Shown here: positions 1 to 11,959 of the stretch, piece by piece | Layout of the letters: the number at the start of each line of letters is the position of its first letter | Position numbering within the stretch: the first letter of the stretch is position 1 | Assembly (NCBI GenBank): GCA_948099385.1 | Contig: CANUEZ040000156.1 | Span: forward strand, 4,857,501-4,921,500 | From: Fasciola hepatica | Taxonomy: Eukaryota > Platyhelminthes > Trematoda > Plagiorchiida > Fasciolidae | Direction: 5' to 3' | Length of the DNA stretch: 64,000 bases | Program-made: the position numbers and the translations under genes | The notes under the pieces: model-generated | What the model saw: the letters and a program-made list of their open reading frames with translations, nothing else | What the model was told of the DNA's origin: nothing | The model's database searches: none

Positions 1-72
1 AAGTTCGCTTCCCAACAATCCCGCCTTTTGTATGTCCTCTGGAAAGTGAAACGCAAAGATTTATAAGGTACT

Positions 73-270
73 TCAAAAGTAGTCGATGCTGACCTTGTGC
101 TGGATAAAGACCTCATCGGAGCACTCACTGTTCCGGTAAATGCTTAGCACCTCGTCCTCCTCAGCCTTAGGAAAACGCATGTACCTACGGTTAACCATCA
201 ATTTTTGCAGCCCTACTTTGTAACTCCCGGGCTGGATTTTCACAACCAAAATCAGCCAAGACAGCATAAG
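73..270 (-). pseudogene. Possible N-terminal fragment of DUF4806-type accessory protein (DNA transposon copy 1)
   Basis: A short minus-strand open stretch of about 64 codons. Its peptide resembles the start of the accessory protein seen at 46.2 kb. Both have a beta-strand-like opening, then a K-x-MV motif, then an aromatic/FP segment, then a run ending in H-x-V before the homology fades. It lies downstream of, and on the same strand as, the transposase relic ending near 600, matching the gene order of copy 2. The resemblance is weak and judged by eye, and no DUF4806 core is visible because the window ends. It could be an unrelated open stretch. Confidence 0.28.
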
Positions 271-599
271 TAGATTCGGAGGTTCCTTACGTTTTTAGTT
301 GCATAAACCGGCCACCGGAGAAATATTGCAGCCGGTAGCAGATAAAAAAGAAGACCGGGTTAAGCTAATTTTATCTTCGTAGTGCATGCAAAGTGAGGAG
401 CCTAGTCCTAGAATGTCCAAATGACACGTGAAAATATCTATTCAACAAATCTGCAAGAGCTGCATGGAATATCTCTGGAGACAGTTCATTTGCATGGGAA
501 ATGAGTGGAAGGGAAGGCTTTTTATGAGTGAGAAAACTTGTTGGTCCCTTGAATCTCCGGCAAACAGCGGTGTCACCCAAAATGTATTTTATAGCCAGG

Positions 600-2040
600 T
601 TTGTTCAGTAGGTTAACAAAACAGCCTATTTTTGTAGAGAGAACGGAGCTCCGCTTTTCGACTAGCTTGATCCTTCCGGGTGTGTGGGATCAATAACAGC
701 CCACGCCATCGGAACCATGAACCGGCTGCATTAGCTGGTTTGTGCTTCAAGCTTCAGAAATTAGTCGTAAAATCTGTGCAAGAGGTCCATTGAGGCCCCT
801 AATGTTTCTCCTCAACTCTGAAGTAAATAGTTTGTAAATTAGGGCAAAAAATAGGTTTGCATTTCTAAACTGTTTCGCATCTAGGTCGGTGCACAAAAGC
901 TGTGCCACTACTGCAAATGCCTTTTAAGATATCCAGGCTGATAAATTATCTCAGGTAAAAGCTTATTTGTTGATGGGAAGTATTCAGACAGATAAGCACT
1001 AGAAAATATAAAAAACTATGAGCAAATGTAATAGTTTCAGATATGGCAGCTCACACGGAGAGCGCTACAAATGAACTGGTTCCTAGCAAATCAAAAAGAG
1101 CCGTAGTTCGGTAGCTTTACACCACCCCGGATGATGCAAAAGCCCGCTTCCCCGGGCAAAACCACATGGATTCCGCTTACAGCATCTTGCGACTACATCC
1201 GATAGGCGATCTGTGTCACAAAGTTGTATTCACGTATTGCCATTCTTCATAGCAACGAGGCCTTGAGAATCACACGTAAGGACTCCAGAAGCATGGGTTC
1301 AAAAAAGAAGGCTGCTATTTTATCGGCGAACAACTCCTCAGAAGATGAGTGCATAAACAGATGGTGTCCTGATGGAAAATACATACGAAAAGGAGCATCC
1401 ATGCGAAGGTAGTTACACAGATTCGGAAATGTTATATGGCCTGCAACAATATCACCGTGGCAAGCGAGCTTGCCAAATCCGTGGTGGCCCGTGTGAAACA
1501 TGATCTGCTTTATAAAAGCTTGGACTGGGGCGCCACATATTACAACTCGCAGATCCATATCACTTTTCGACGGCCTCCCAGGAGCGAAAGTTCCGGTACT
1601 TATAACGTGCTCTAATTCCAAACTCCAATCCCTCAGGTATACTATCAAGTCCAGAGGCTCGTAGTCCCCACAGGACACCCCAGCAACTGAAGGGCACATG
1701 ACAGTGGGCTTCATGATAAGTATTTGTGCAGGCTACAGGTACTTTGTGGGGTCCCCAAAACAACACAAAACGTTAAAATAGAGTAGAGTGGAGACGCGGA
1801 TAAGGTCAGATTCATGTGAACGGCTCCAGGGAGCATTGCCGTATGAATGCCCAAGTGCACCTTGTAATTTCTGGGACAGCTGGTGACTTGCATGTGCCAA
1901 GCACGCCGAGAATCGTTCGTGGAACCCCAGGTACTTGTCTTAAACGTCCATTTACCATCTGCCTCCAACGCCAAGAATCCATAGGCTGTATGCTACACTT
2001 TCTGAACAACAGACTGATATCATTCAATGTTTCCACTTCT
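600..2040 (-). pseudogene. DNA-transposon transposase relic, copy 1
   Basis: Decayed transposase of the large invertebrate family with a conserved 'DGLPLF(K/R)SS..QLWPILG' region, which I tentatively place with CMC/EnSpm-like elements. Reading down the minus strand, an LLFRKC..Q remnant lies near 2,000. The best block is at 1,714-1,247: PLDLIVYLRDW, then the core V-x-CGAPVQAFIKQI, HTGHHG, GHITFPNL and LRMDAPFR. A divergent LFADKIAAFFFEPM follows, corresponding to the family's 'D.I..FPLD.MH' segment. After a frameshift, KATELRLFL appears near 1,110. Stops and frame changes throughout make it non-functional. Copy 2 at 44.9 kb retains different parts, so the two together cover most of the protein. 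The family assignment is from memory of the motifs, not a search. Confidence 0.6.
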
Positions 2041-2099
2041 CACCCACAAACTTGCATTATTCATGTCCTGGTTGGCGGAGTAGCAAAATGGTTAACAAA

Positions 2100-4020
2100 A
2101 ATAGAAGCTTTCGAGTGCTTTGCAGTGTGTAATACGTGAATGTTGTGTCCACAACCGGTAGCAGAACACGCAATGGTGGCGTTGCATTTATTTATGCGAT
2201 TGTAAACACAAAACCCGGCCGTAGCCGGCGACCAAGTGGCAAACAAGCAAGTGAGCTGGCATAAAGAATTAAACCACTTGTGCCGTCACGCGCAACAGAG
2301 GAAGACCAATCAGTACACAGCAAAATCGGTAGGTCAATACTGCTGGTGCTAAAGCATGGTTAAAGATCGAGGCAAATTGGGAGTATGTCCATTCATGAAA
2401 GGAATATTGGTCGGTTGTCCGCGTAGTGCGTGAGACCCTAACCAGACACAACAGTAAACGAACAATACGTAGCCAACTGAACCTCAACGGCTGTAACGAC
2501 CAAAGGACTTACTCACTGATCAGTGATTTTTGCTTGACGATTTGATGCCGCATTCACAGAATGTTTAGCCTAACTCATTCTGGATAGTTGCTTGAAGCCT
2601 CAAAGCAATGCGCAGTGCGAATCGATGCGAAACCCAAAGCGGGAACACGATAGCTCCGCCAGTTGTACGGCACTATGAGCGGGTAGAGATACGAGTACAA
2701 CGGGATCATGCCTCTGACAATGAGCCTTAGTCACCCCTCAGCCAAAAGGTGGCAAAAACAGGGCGAAATTCCGTTCAAAGGGAACATTTGACCAAGAAGA
2801 ATAGATAGAAATTACCTGTCCTGTAGTCCAAACGAGTGCAATAAGTTCTCCAAACTTGGTCAACCCCAAAGAACAATTTCCTGAGCTTTGCAGCCATAAG
2901 TCAACGCAGACAAGCGAAACATCTAAGACAAGTCGGAGTAAGCAAGAAAGTGGAACTGAACCGTAATAAAACAAATTTGTCTTGAGTCCTTGAAACTCAC
3001 TGCAGTACCAACTGTCCGCAAAGTCATATCTGTAAGGAAGCGGGACCTTGAAGGGAAAAAAGGAAGTAAATTAGGCGCAGAATACATGTAGACCACAAAA
3101 CGGTGTCAACACGAATAAATCTGAGGAAATAAGTCCAAACCTATCCAGAAGGTATATCCGGGTGATCAGATGGGGAAGCTTCCAATCAACAGGGACCTTA
3201 AACCAGCTGGGCTCAAACAAAAGGCGGTCTTAGTGAGATCAGACATGGGCACCCCTGGCGTTGACCTATCTGATACTCCATGCATTCAAGGCATTCTTCG
3301 CTTCTTAGCAGATTATGAAGATTTAGAGTGGATAGGAGTTCTTCCAAGCATTGTTTATTTTATTAGGTATCTACGTCTTGGGGTGAGCAGCTGAAAGTTT
3401 GCGACCGCCTACAAAATGCCAATCAGTTACGTGATATTCACAATATTATGAAACTTGGTAGGTAGGCAGCTGCCCTGGGACAAAGTCTCAAGTCTGTATT
3501 ATACTGGAGAGGGGGCCCAAAGAGGGGGCATCAAGTTACAACAGGTGTGGCGAAGTTTTCAGGGTAAACTCAGCAATGATATCTTCTCTTTATCGTAGAA
3601 CCATGAACGAAGTAATAGCTAAGAACATAATCGAACTCTCAACAGGGCGAAGAGGCGGGTACGCGCCAAAAATAGTTCTAGCGCACTAAACAAATCGAAG
3701 TCGACCAATTTTGATAATACTGTTGTAATCGAAAGCTCGTTGAGCCATAAAAACTTCCCGCTGAAAGTAAAACAAGTTTGGCGGTCCTTGAATGGGAAAT
3801 CCACACATCCACGAAAAAAACAGGGAGAGTATTTTAAGTGGCGAGTTTCTTTATTCGAGGGCGGTATTTTTTGCTTCCTATGAGTGGATTTCATGCTCTA
3901 ATGCTGAATAATGATACCTTGAGCCAGCACTTGGCACTCTTTGCTACGTCAAGTTTGCAACTTGGTACCTTAAGTTTCGAGAAGGTGGTTTGGGACCGGA
4001 GTCCGACTCATTGAGAGGCG
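2100..4020. other. No recognisable gene
   Basis: Only short open stretches occur here on both strands, none with a motif I recognise. The segment around 3,170-3,394 (plus) and the one at 3,619-3,894 (minus) are the longest but look like chance. A TGGCGGAGTAGCAAAATGGTTAAC string at about 2,074 superficially resembles a tRNA A-box but has no B-box partner. Confidence 0.4.
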
Positions 4021-4059
4021 AACGAGAAGATGTACATCGCCCTTCACTTGATTTTTTTC

Positions 4060-5590
4060 GTTTTCATGCAAAGTGGGTGTGATAGACTGCGTGGCACACA
4101 ATACCGCGACAGACTACGGATATTTCAGTCGCTGACAAACACATTCAATTCGTCTCTCAGGTGCAGTGGTTTCCCTACTCAATGGAAAACTTCCACAATC
4201 ATACCTATGCACTGAAGAGGATCTTTTCTAGATCCAGTTAACTATCGGCCGGTGAACCACACCCCGGTCGTGTCCAAAATCGTGGAGAGAATGATCAAGG
4301 AAAGGCTGACACGTCACCTTCTTAACAACAATCTAATCAACGCTGGTCAGCGTGGTTTTCTGGAAAACAGATCATGTGCGACATGCATGACCGATTTCCT
4401 CAATCTGGTCACAGAAGCTGTCAGTATTGGTGAATCGGCATTCGTGATCATTTTGGACATGACCAAGGCGTTCGACCGAGTATCCCACGTCCGGTTACTA
4501 CAGAAGATCAAAACATATGGAATCATGGACCGGATGCTCGTTTGGTATGCATCCTATTTCTCAACCCGATGCCAGGTTGTAAGTATAGGCGGAAATTTGT
4601 CCGAACCCCGTCCCGGAACTAGCTGTGTAATACAAGGTAGTGCACTCGGCCCACTATTGTTCCTAATGTACGTTAACGATATATTTACCATTTTCCAACA
4701 GGGAGTTCCCTTCCTGTTCGCGGATGATATCAAAATCGTGTACACTTTTGAGCCCGTGGCGTTAGCCTCTGCCGTAGACGACATTACAAGGGAACTGCTC
4801 GCTCTTAACTCCTGGAGTGATGATTGGAAAATGAGTTTCTCCGCTGAAAAAAGTAATATTATTACCTATAAATGTAACCCCCTCCCCCACTGGAAGATTT
4901 AGTATAAACGGCGAATTCATACCCAGTAACCCTCAGGTACGTGACTGGGGTCCACACTATTCATGTACGTTTGACTTTTCGGAGCGGGCAGCCATCCAGG
5001 TGGCTAAAGCAAGCCGTACGGTCGGGCTAATACATGGAACATTTATCATGCCGGAGAGTAAACTAAGCATTTTTAAGTCCCATAACAGACCTATCCTGGA
5101 AAAGGGCTCATTCATTTGTTCCAACATGCGACAGAGAGACTTAATGGCGTTTGACAACGCACAATGGGCATTGAAGAAACAGCTCCTAGGTTTTTCTTCG
5201 CCCTCAAATTGAATGGAACATTGTGAGCGACTAAAAATCGATCTCATGGCCACGCCGCATAAGAAATAAGCTTCCATTCTTTCACAATATCTTGAAGAAT
5301 AAATCATGTAGTTCAGCACTGCGGGTGAAAACCCTTTCTACTTATTCCTTAAGTAACAATGAGTTCTTGGTTTCTGTCCCTTTGTCGAAGCTTGCAATCA
5401 GGTCAATCTTCCTCGTCAGCAAGTACGCCTCATTGTGGAACAAGCTACCACAACGAATTTGGGCATTATCACCGACATCTGCGGCTTTCAAACAGGAAAC
5501 ATGCGCAGCCCTAACGGTGAACACGCTGACCAGGATGTACTATCCCTATATTTCAAGGGCTCAGACCTTTGAGGTAGGTAAAGGGTATTA
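4060..5590 (+). pseudogene. CR1/jockey-like LINE reverse transcriptase relic, LINE family 1 copy a
   Basis: Reverse transcriptase of a non-LTR retrotransposon, which would copy its own RNA into DNA at a nicked target. The fingers start near 4,090 (P-x-QWK-x-STIIP), followed by an NYRPVN segment. The longest open part is 4,252-4,902: SKIVERMIKERL, QRGFLENRSC, ILDMTKAFDRVSH, the QGSALGPLLFLMYVND motif and a complete catalytic FADD (residues 156-159 of that stretch). The thumb and C-terminal region continue in other frames (LIHGTFIMPESKL near 5,030; ASLWNKLPQRIWAL near 5,430), so there are at least three frame breaks. No ORF1 or endonuclease precedes it, suggesting 5' truncation, the usual fate of LINE copies. 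It is clearly the same family as the copy at 17.5-22.2 kb. Confidence 0.85.
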
Positions 5591-5699
5591 ATAAATCGAA
5601 TGACAGCTTTGAGCAACCTAGTCTCCATTGGGCCCGCATAGGGTTGGCCTCCTCGCTGCAGCAATTGGGGAACTCAGCGGTTCATTCACAAGATCTAGG

Positions 5700-6100
5700 A
5701 AGGCAAAACAATCTCAATTTTTTAACCATCAAAAACCTTTTTGCGGCAAGCCAACATAGCTGCCCATGGCATACTCAGGTATAAGGACATCACGTTTTTA
5801 GGGCTGCAAGTAGTGCCCCACCCTTGTGCAAGCTGGTGTTTCATTAGCTTGAACCCCATCAAATAATCGCAGGCAGGGGTTGACTCCACCTTACCCTGCA
5901 TTTTATGTCCTATGTATACCTCACTGGGGATCTGACTTCGCGGATACGACGAGTGGCACCGCGCCACACCTCTGAGCATTCCTGGCTGCGACTGTCTCCG
6001 CTGGTCAGCCTCGTTGCGCCAAAGCAAGGCTCTCTTGTGCGCAACCACTCTTCCAACTGCTTCCCGCTTAGACGCGGCAAACTTCTGTATTCTTAAACTC
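5700..6100 (-). pseudogene. Possible Ty3/gypsy protease-region relic
   Basis: The minus-strand stretch 6,048-5,722 gives a peptide with an EVYIGHKMQGKVES segment followed by ACDYLMG. This arrangement recalls the strand and D-T/S-G turn region of a retroviral-type aspartic protease, but the D-T-G triad itself is not present. No reverse transcriptase follows. I consider this a weak match; a chance open frame is equally possible. Confidence 0.18.
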
Positions 6101-6957
6101 GGACTCAGCCAATGCTGTCCTGTTATCCTCTGATATGTTGTAAACCACTGGATACCTACTCATTAGTTGTTTGCGACCCAATAGCAGTTGAGAAATACCT
6201 AGGCTTCTGTGCATCTACTTTTTTTCTTGGCGCAAATGAAGGGTGAACACGAGCTCCCTACGCGGTGGCCTCACTCTTCATTCTCCGAACATCTGATCGC
6301 ACAAAGTGTAAAATATCCGCACCTCATGCGTCAAAAATATAAACCACCCGCGGTTGACTCTGGCCACACACACACGTTAAAGAGAGCAGGTACTCCGATA
6401 GCCACAGTATCCAATACAGTCCTCTTAGAACTTTGTTTAGTTTCATATTCTGACCCACCAATCGCCTCCACTGACAACTCGCCCGCTCCCTTAAGAGCGC
6501 AGGTATATTACGTGCCGTTGACATAATAACGTTTCTGAAAGAAATAAAACCTCGGAAATGGGTACCGTTCGGAACAACCACGTGACACGACGCTTGCCAC
6601 CTAGCAAGTAGTCAACTACCGAATTATGACCAACCTGTCACCGCGATCCAGGGAAAGCTATTCTATTTCTCCATCGACCTAAGCTCCCATATCAAACTGT
6701 GTCCACCTACCTCCCGCCGCTACTAACGCTGTCAAGCATAAAATGCTCCGCCACACCGTGAGTGGCACATCATCATAGCTTGCCCACAAATCACTAAATG
6801 TTTTGGATGCGTGCGATGAGGTTTTCCGTTTTTCTCTCATTTTTAGCGGGGATTCGACGAAATACACTCGGCAGTGGTGGGCACATAACTGGTGTGCATA
6901 CCATCGAAGGAATTCTGGAAGCTCTATTGGCCGTGGCCATTACCTGTCCTGTGCAAA

Positions 6958-6980
6958 ATGAACTGAACTGAACTGAACTG
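6958..6980 (+). repeat. (TGAAC)n microsatellite, possible retroposon tail
   Basis: Four and a half copies of the pentamer TGAAC follow the string CTGTGCAAAA. Short oligonucleotide tails like this commonly mark the 3' end of LINE insertions of the CR1 type, but the body upstream is not recognisable. Confidence 0.5.
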
Positions 6981-7189
6981 TATACACGGTGCCCAACCCG
7001 TGTCCGTCGCTCTATCAGCTTTCAGCCTTAAGATCGACCAAGAAACTAGGCATTATCTCTGCAAACACACCTCCTTTGAGCTTCTGCTGGTAAAAATTAT
7101 AATTTCGAAGTCCTGTCGACTGCACAAAGCATGCGCGAACGGCCACGGAAATGAAGCCTCACCCTTGCCGTAATTTTATATATACATAT

Positions 7190-7480
7190 ATACATTATAA
7201 ATTACCCTCATTTACCATCATAGCCTGCAGCTGGAACCATCTCCAGATTGCCGATCTCTCCACCTATTCCAGGCCTTGAATATTCCTTCCCCTAAAATAG
7301 TAACACTTAGAGATTTTTCGACACGGTAACCATAATCCCCAGCTGGAATATCCTGCAGACCACCACATCCCCAGCCCCTTTAAGGTCAGGCCAGGCCAGG
7401 TCACAGGGCCTGCAGCTCGAGCCAATTAAAGTCTAGTCTCCTGCACCACGGGCCCGATATACTCCGGTGTCTCATAGTAC
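7190..7480 (+). repeat. Fragment(s) of dispersed repeat family A
   Basis: Two occurrences of the family signature 'cagctggaa...(t)ccaga' lie at about 7,228 and 7,338. They match the signature at 9,540, 22,310 and 42,255. The surrounding sequence is pyrimidine-rich like the other copies but too diverged to trace end to end. Confidence 0.35.
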
Positions 7481-7899
7481 TGACCATAATAATGGTTTAT
7501 TTGGGAGGCTCCTGAGACATGCCAGAAGCATGCAGAAATTTTGCATGCAGTAAAGTGGACGGACAAAGCTCATGAAAAAGTAGGGAATAAGCACAACAAA
7601 AGTGGAATAGATAGGCTCAGAAGGGAGACAAAAGGGGGGTAAACGTACGAAAAGTGTATGGACGGAAAAGAAGCAGGCTCGCCTCCGGGAACAGCAAACT
7701 CGAAGCCCTGTGCCCAATAAGTTGAGATATACCTCGAGTCCTCGAATGTTGTGAAGAAGTTATTATGGAATGATAATGAGTAGGGTAATAATAAGGCTGT
7801 GATAGAGATAGGCACAGTAAGTAAACACTAGAGTGATGAAAGTCAGCATACTGTAGTTAGTCGGGAAGGGAAAAAAGAAGGAAAATGAGAATAAAAGAG

Positions 7900-8730
7900 A
7901 AAGCTCCTTGGGATGGTTAGTAAAAGTCCGGGAATACCTCTGCCTAGAATGCGTCCAGTTTGTGCCTGAAGGCACAGAACGAGGTTGCTGTCGCCGCGTG
8001 TAGGCAACTTGTTCCACTTGTTTATGACACGGTAGGAAAAGGGACACGCCCTAATGGCCCCACTTGCTCTTGGCTCGTCCAATTCACGTCCGTCTCCTGA
8101 GAGCAACATTGCGACAAAGAGCCCATAATGGTCTGTCGGCGGTAGTGATTCCCTCATTTAACTTATTGCACTCTGTAGGATCTCCCCGTAGCCTACGACG
8201 ATCAAGGGAGAAAAGATTTGGTGCCTATAGTCATTCCCGGTCCGACTTCCATTGCATCCAATTTAGCACTCGAGCAAACTTCATTTGAACTTCTTCCAGT
8301 ACTTTTTTGTCCTTCGCTAGGCTTGGCTTTCGAGCAAGGACAAAAGTCTCCAGTGCAGGCCTTACAGTCACCCCGTACATAAGAAGAATTACTCCAGCCT
8401 CTGTAGACACCACCGTTCTCTCCAAGTCGAAAAGCGCTCTGTTTGCCGTAAAATCTGCCAACTTGCGCTGCTTGGATAGCTTGAATCTGTCTTGCACGTG
8501 CAACTTTGGGCCCCTTACGGCAGCAACGGACTCATTCCTGACTGGGACGGACAGCCCTACGTACCCGCCTCCTTTGCTTACCCTGCTCGCCAGAAAGTAT
8601 TGGCATCTGGCCGCTTCTGGAAACTCCCATTTTTCAACCCACGCAAAAATCGCAATTAATTCGGTCTGAAGCCGACTTGAGGTTGGTTTACCTGCCAGTG
8701 GTTGTGTATCGTGCTACCTCCCTACCTGAA
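7900..8730 (-). pseudogene. CR1-like LINE reverse transcriptase, thumb and C-terminal region
   Basis: The minus-strand reading starts near 8,730 just downstream of where the catalytic ADD motif should be. It runs through LQTEL-x-AIFAWVEKW (thumb), then MYGVTVRPALE and KKVLEEVQMKF (the conserved 'VRP.LEY' and 'LE.VQR' elements). After frame changes it ends with the family's closing block around 8,060-7,930: FSYRVINKWNKLPT. The polymerase palm is absent. Several frameshifts are needed to read it. It may be the displaced 3' portion of the LINE interrupted at 27,655 (same strand, missing this region), but that is unproven. Confidence 0.75.
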
Positions 8731-8734
8731 GCAG

Positions 8735-9430
8735 GCCCTTGTGCCGCCTACCATGAGCACCGAATGTAGGTCGTTAGAGTTTGCTTCCCTGACGAAAATT
8801 CGGACCCATCTCATTCCCATTTCTCACGGATCTCCAATACCAGTCCTCACATGGGTGTTTTACTGATTTGCGATGCGATAACGACGAAAAGGACACCGCG
8901 ATAACCATGCAATCATGTCTACGTCCGATTTCCTTGATCACACTCGAGCAAATCTCAGTACGATAGCACCATCGAGTAAGAGCATAGACGAACTCACGTT
9001 AACGTTCCAAGGCACGTAACTGATTGCCTCTAATGTATCACCTCTGTCACCCCAATAGTTTCATCTACTTTAAGGCTCCTCAGAAACTACCCAGTATAGA
9101 ATAACCACTATGCTGGAAGAGACAGTAACAGCAAAGGGCTACGCTAACAGTGTGCCAGTCTCATTCGCTCACAGTCTGTTATTTCAAACCTATCTTATCG
9201 CATTGTTGCCAAACTGCTTTCTGCGTAAGCAAACGGTACTGAGGGTTATCATTTCTAACTGCTCTAAACCGTGAGACCCTAGGTCTTTCATTAGCATCCG
9301 AGCGATGCCATGCCAACGTGAAAAATCATAAATCCATTAGGATGCATACACCGCCACCAAACTAGTGTACGCAACACCGTTAGCCTGCAGCAGTATAGCA
9401 CAAATCCACTGCGAGACTATTTTTACTTAG
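8735..9430. other. No recognisable gene
   Basis: This stretch shows no coding motif on either strand and no clear similarity to the repeats around it. Confidence 0.35.
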
Positions 9431-9906
9431 AATGTGGAGTAAGTGCCATTGACTGCTCAAATGAAACTTCATCCATGCTTCACTCACACAGACCTAACCA
9501 GTCCATTATCTATTGTCTTCATATATCATCATAACCCACAGCTGGAACCACGTCCAGACTGCAACCCCCCTTTATTTCAGGTATGTTGTCTCCCACTATC
9601 GCAGTCACCAAACTGGATAACCAAGGATGCCACTTTGACTCGTACGGACAGAGACTCAAATAGAACCTACCATAGAAACTGGGACCGAAATCAAGCCACC
9701 CGACAGGAAATACTCCCAACTGCTTATCAGATCAGTCAGCTTTTTCTAAAGCAACCAACACACATTCCAGTTCATGCGCATCTTGCTAATATACCACCAC
9801 ACTCAACCAATTGACCGACACATACTTTGCCCTGCTAGACGAAACACACCCATATGATGTCGTACGTTACCAGAAACGACGCTGAATATCACTGAAGGCA
9901 AATGCG

Positions 9907-9909
<3 letters not shown>

Positions 9910-9947
<38 letters not shown>
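9910..9947. repeat. (AT)n microsatellite
   Basis: An uninterrupted run of about 19 AT dinucleotides inside repeat copy A1. Confidence 0.95.
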
Positions 9948-9950
<3 letters not shown>

Positions 9951-10668
9951 CCAGTGAAACAGCATATTAACTCTCAAGTCCATGCGGAGATTTCACACTT
10001 TATTATCCGTTACCACAGTCCACCTTTCCTCCGAACCGTAGCCGGTTGGAAATTGACTCTCCGCTTCTCGAGGACCTTCCAGTTAAGCTTTTTCACTTCT
10101 GAATGGTACATGTTACTGATCCTGAATCTAAACTCACCTTTTTATGGACTGCTCTTTCTCCCACATCCACCAGTGTCCACTTTCACCAAATTGGTTTCGG
10201 CACCGTTTCGACACTCATTCCATTTATTGAACTCCGGTAAATCCGACATTCAGGGTCTGCATCGTCTTCATGGATCGCTACCCTCTCCGCAGGCACCGAC
10301 TTTCCCGAGAACACTTCTTTACAAATTTTTTTTTCTTCCTTTTCTTCTTGTTCATAATTTACTCTGTCTGTAGAACATCAGCAGGCCTCCGTTTCCCCAG
10401 CTTGCATCATTCTCGTTCATAATGCGTCCTTGACACTGCGCTAACGGCTTTTCGACATCTCCACCGCCCAGCCCGGATTCGAAACCGGTTTGAAACTGCC
10501 GCGCAAACCATTAGTAAAATGATGCATTCAAACTGTTGTTGGCTATGTCTATCTATCGCTGATACTCTTGACTTTCATACTTTGAATACGTGAATATTCC
10601 ACCTTATTGAGTAAAATGTAACACCATGATCATGCGCTAGCGCGTGCTTCTCGACCATGGCCGAGAAA

Positions 10669-10690
10669 TATACCATTATCATCATTATCA
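10669..10690 (+). repeat. ATTATC/ATC simple tail of repeat copy A1
   Basis: Repeated ATTATCATC units directly follow the conserved terminal block of family A. This fits a 3' tail created by target-primed reverse transcription. Confidence 0.6.
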
Positions 10691-10749
10691 TCATTTTGAT
10701 ATTATTTGCACTCTTCAACAGTCAAGCCGATCGCCTCCAGAGTACCATT

Positions 10750-11870
10750 CAGTTGGGTTATTCCGATTCGGCAGGTCGCCTTGTTATCTCCAAATTTGAA
10801 CGTCTCCAACATACTTCTCACGCAGGTTGGCAGCTCCGTCACCCTCATTTTTCATACATAGCAAAGTGGTCGTCAGAAAAGGTACACTTACCGTCTACCT
10901 GCTATACCGCCACCTTTCTCACACCCCAAACTTGACAGTTTCTTTCTCCCTGCAAATGCGGCGTTCGTGTTATATCACCCAAACCGAATCTGTATCAAGC
11001 CTAAAAATTCCACCACCATCTTCTCCGTCTGACGTACGTTATTCTATGGCCCTTGATCCACTGCCGCCTTCCGCGAAGTACTTTGTACAGCCTTATTCAT
11101 CCGTCATTTTGGCACGGTACATCTTGAATGTCTTTAACCTAGTGACGTACACTTACGTGTCGACTACTTCGCCACTCTCCTCGCAAAATTGAACTCCTGT
11201 GTAATCCTTGTAGCCCCGCCTTCCACAGTGATTTATCTTCCATTTCCGGTTCAACATTTCTCGCTCAACCCCATGGCAAGTTACCAGTTCACTGTACGCC
11301 CACCCGTTTTCCCCCGACCTTTTCCTTTCACCATCACTCTTGCAGTTTCCCGCCTACGAGAGAAATCAAATGTTTGCTGTATGTCTGAGTCCACCATTAT
11401 CCAGCCACCACCTTATATCACCACCTCAGCTGACTGATATATTTCCATGTTGATACATTTTGACATACATATTATAAAATGAATAAGTCGCCGAAAGCAC
11501 TTCTATAGTAAATCGATGAGTTTTCTGCCCATACGCATTCGATATCCTGCAGCTCACAAGTGACTCCTTATACTCCGCCTGATAGGTTCCCCTTATCACA
11601 AAGATCAGCAACATATCCTTTGTATATGGTTGGATTTCCACCAGTTGTAATTATTTCTTACACCTTCAATGCACGCACTGCAAACTTTTAGCCGAAAGCA
11701 CTCAAAACAGCCCAACCGACACCTGAGCATGAGCCTTCTACTTGCCGGGCGTTATTATCACCTCAGTCTATTCCAATATTCTACAGTCCTCGGCGTATTT
11801 GATCTCGCATTGCAGCATGCTTCGGGGTTGTCTGAAATAAACTATTATTATTTCATCCTATAGTAAACTC
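10750..11870 (+). repeat. Dispersed repeat family B, copy B1
   Basis: This pyrimidine-rich stretch shares collinear blocks with 22.9-24.25 kb. Examples are 'tcgactacttcgcca' near 11,160 against 'tcaactacttcacca' near 23,358, and the shared 3' end 'gcattgcagcatgcttcggggttgtctgaaataaac' near 11,808 against 24,193. It ends with an ATT tail. The AATAAA inside the last block could act as a polyadenylation signal just ahead of the tail. No protein is encoded that I can recognise. Confidence 0.55.
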
Positions 11871-11904
11871 TGATTCCGTCCTCATTTGCACCACTGTAAC
11901 ATGC

Positions 11905-11957
11905 ACTGCAGCATGTGTGGGGACCACCCGGAATACAATGTTATTATTATTATTAAC
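11905..11957 (+). repeat. Short family B 3' end with (ATT)n tail
   Basis: 'actgcagcatgtgtggggaccacccggaata' followed by ATTATTATTATTA is a diverged second copy of the family B terminus only. It looks like a strongly 5'-truncated retroposed copy placed right behind copy B1. Confidence 0.5.
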
Positions 11958-11959
11958 CT

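Larger units (their letters stand above)
9430..10700 (+). repeat. Dispersed repeat family A, copy A1
   Basis: Pyrimidine-rich on the plus strand. It shares three separated blocks, in the same order, with other copies. First is the 'cataacccacagctggaac...ccagactgc' block at 9,531 (compare 42,246). Second is the 'ttcgaaaccgg...gcgcaaacca' block at 10,470 (compare 31,780). Third is the terminal block 'tctcgaccatggc.gagaaatatacc' at 10,650 (compare 43,405 and 31,945), followed at once by an ATTATC/ATC-type tail. The copy includes an AT microsatellite. Open stretches inside it look like composition artefacts. I see no coding signature. Confidence 0.55.

Noticed and set aside
2070..2110. tRNA-like A-box string (TAGCAAAATGGTTAAC)
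   Set aside because: No B-box at the right distance and no cloverleaf can be drawn.
9948..10373. 141-codon plus-strand frame
   Set aside because: Inside repeat A1; compositional, no motif and no conservation in other copies.
10465..10490. B-box-like 'GGATTCGAAACCGG' suggesting a SINE promoter
   Set aside because: The same block occurs at 31.78 kb without a partner A-box; it is just part of repeat family A.
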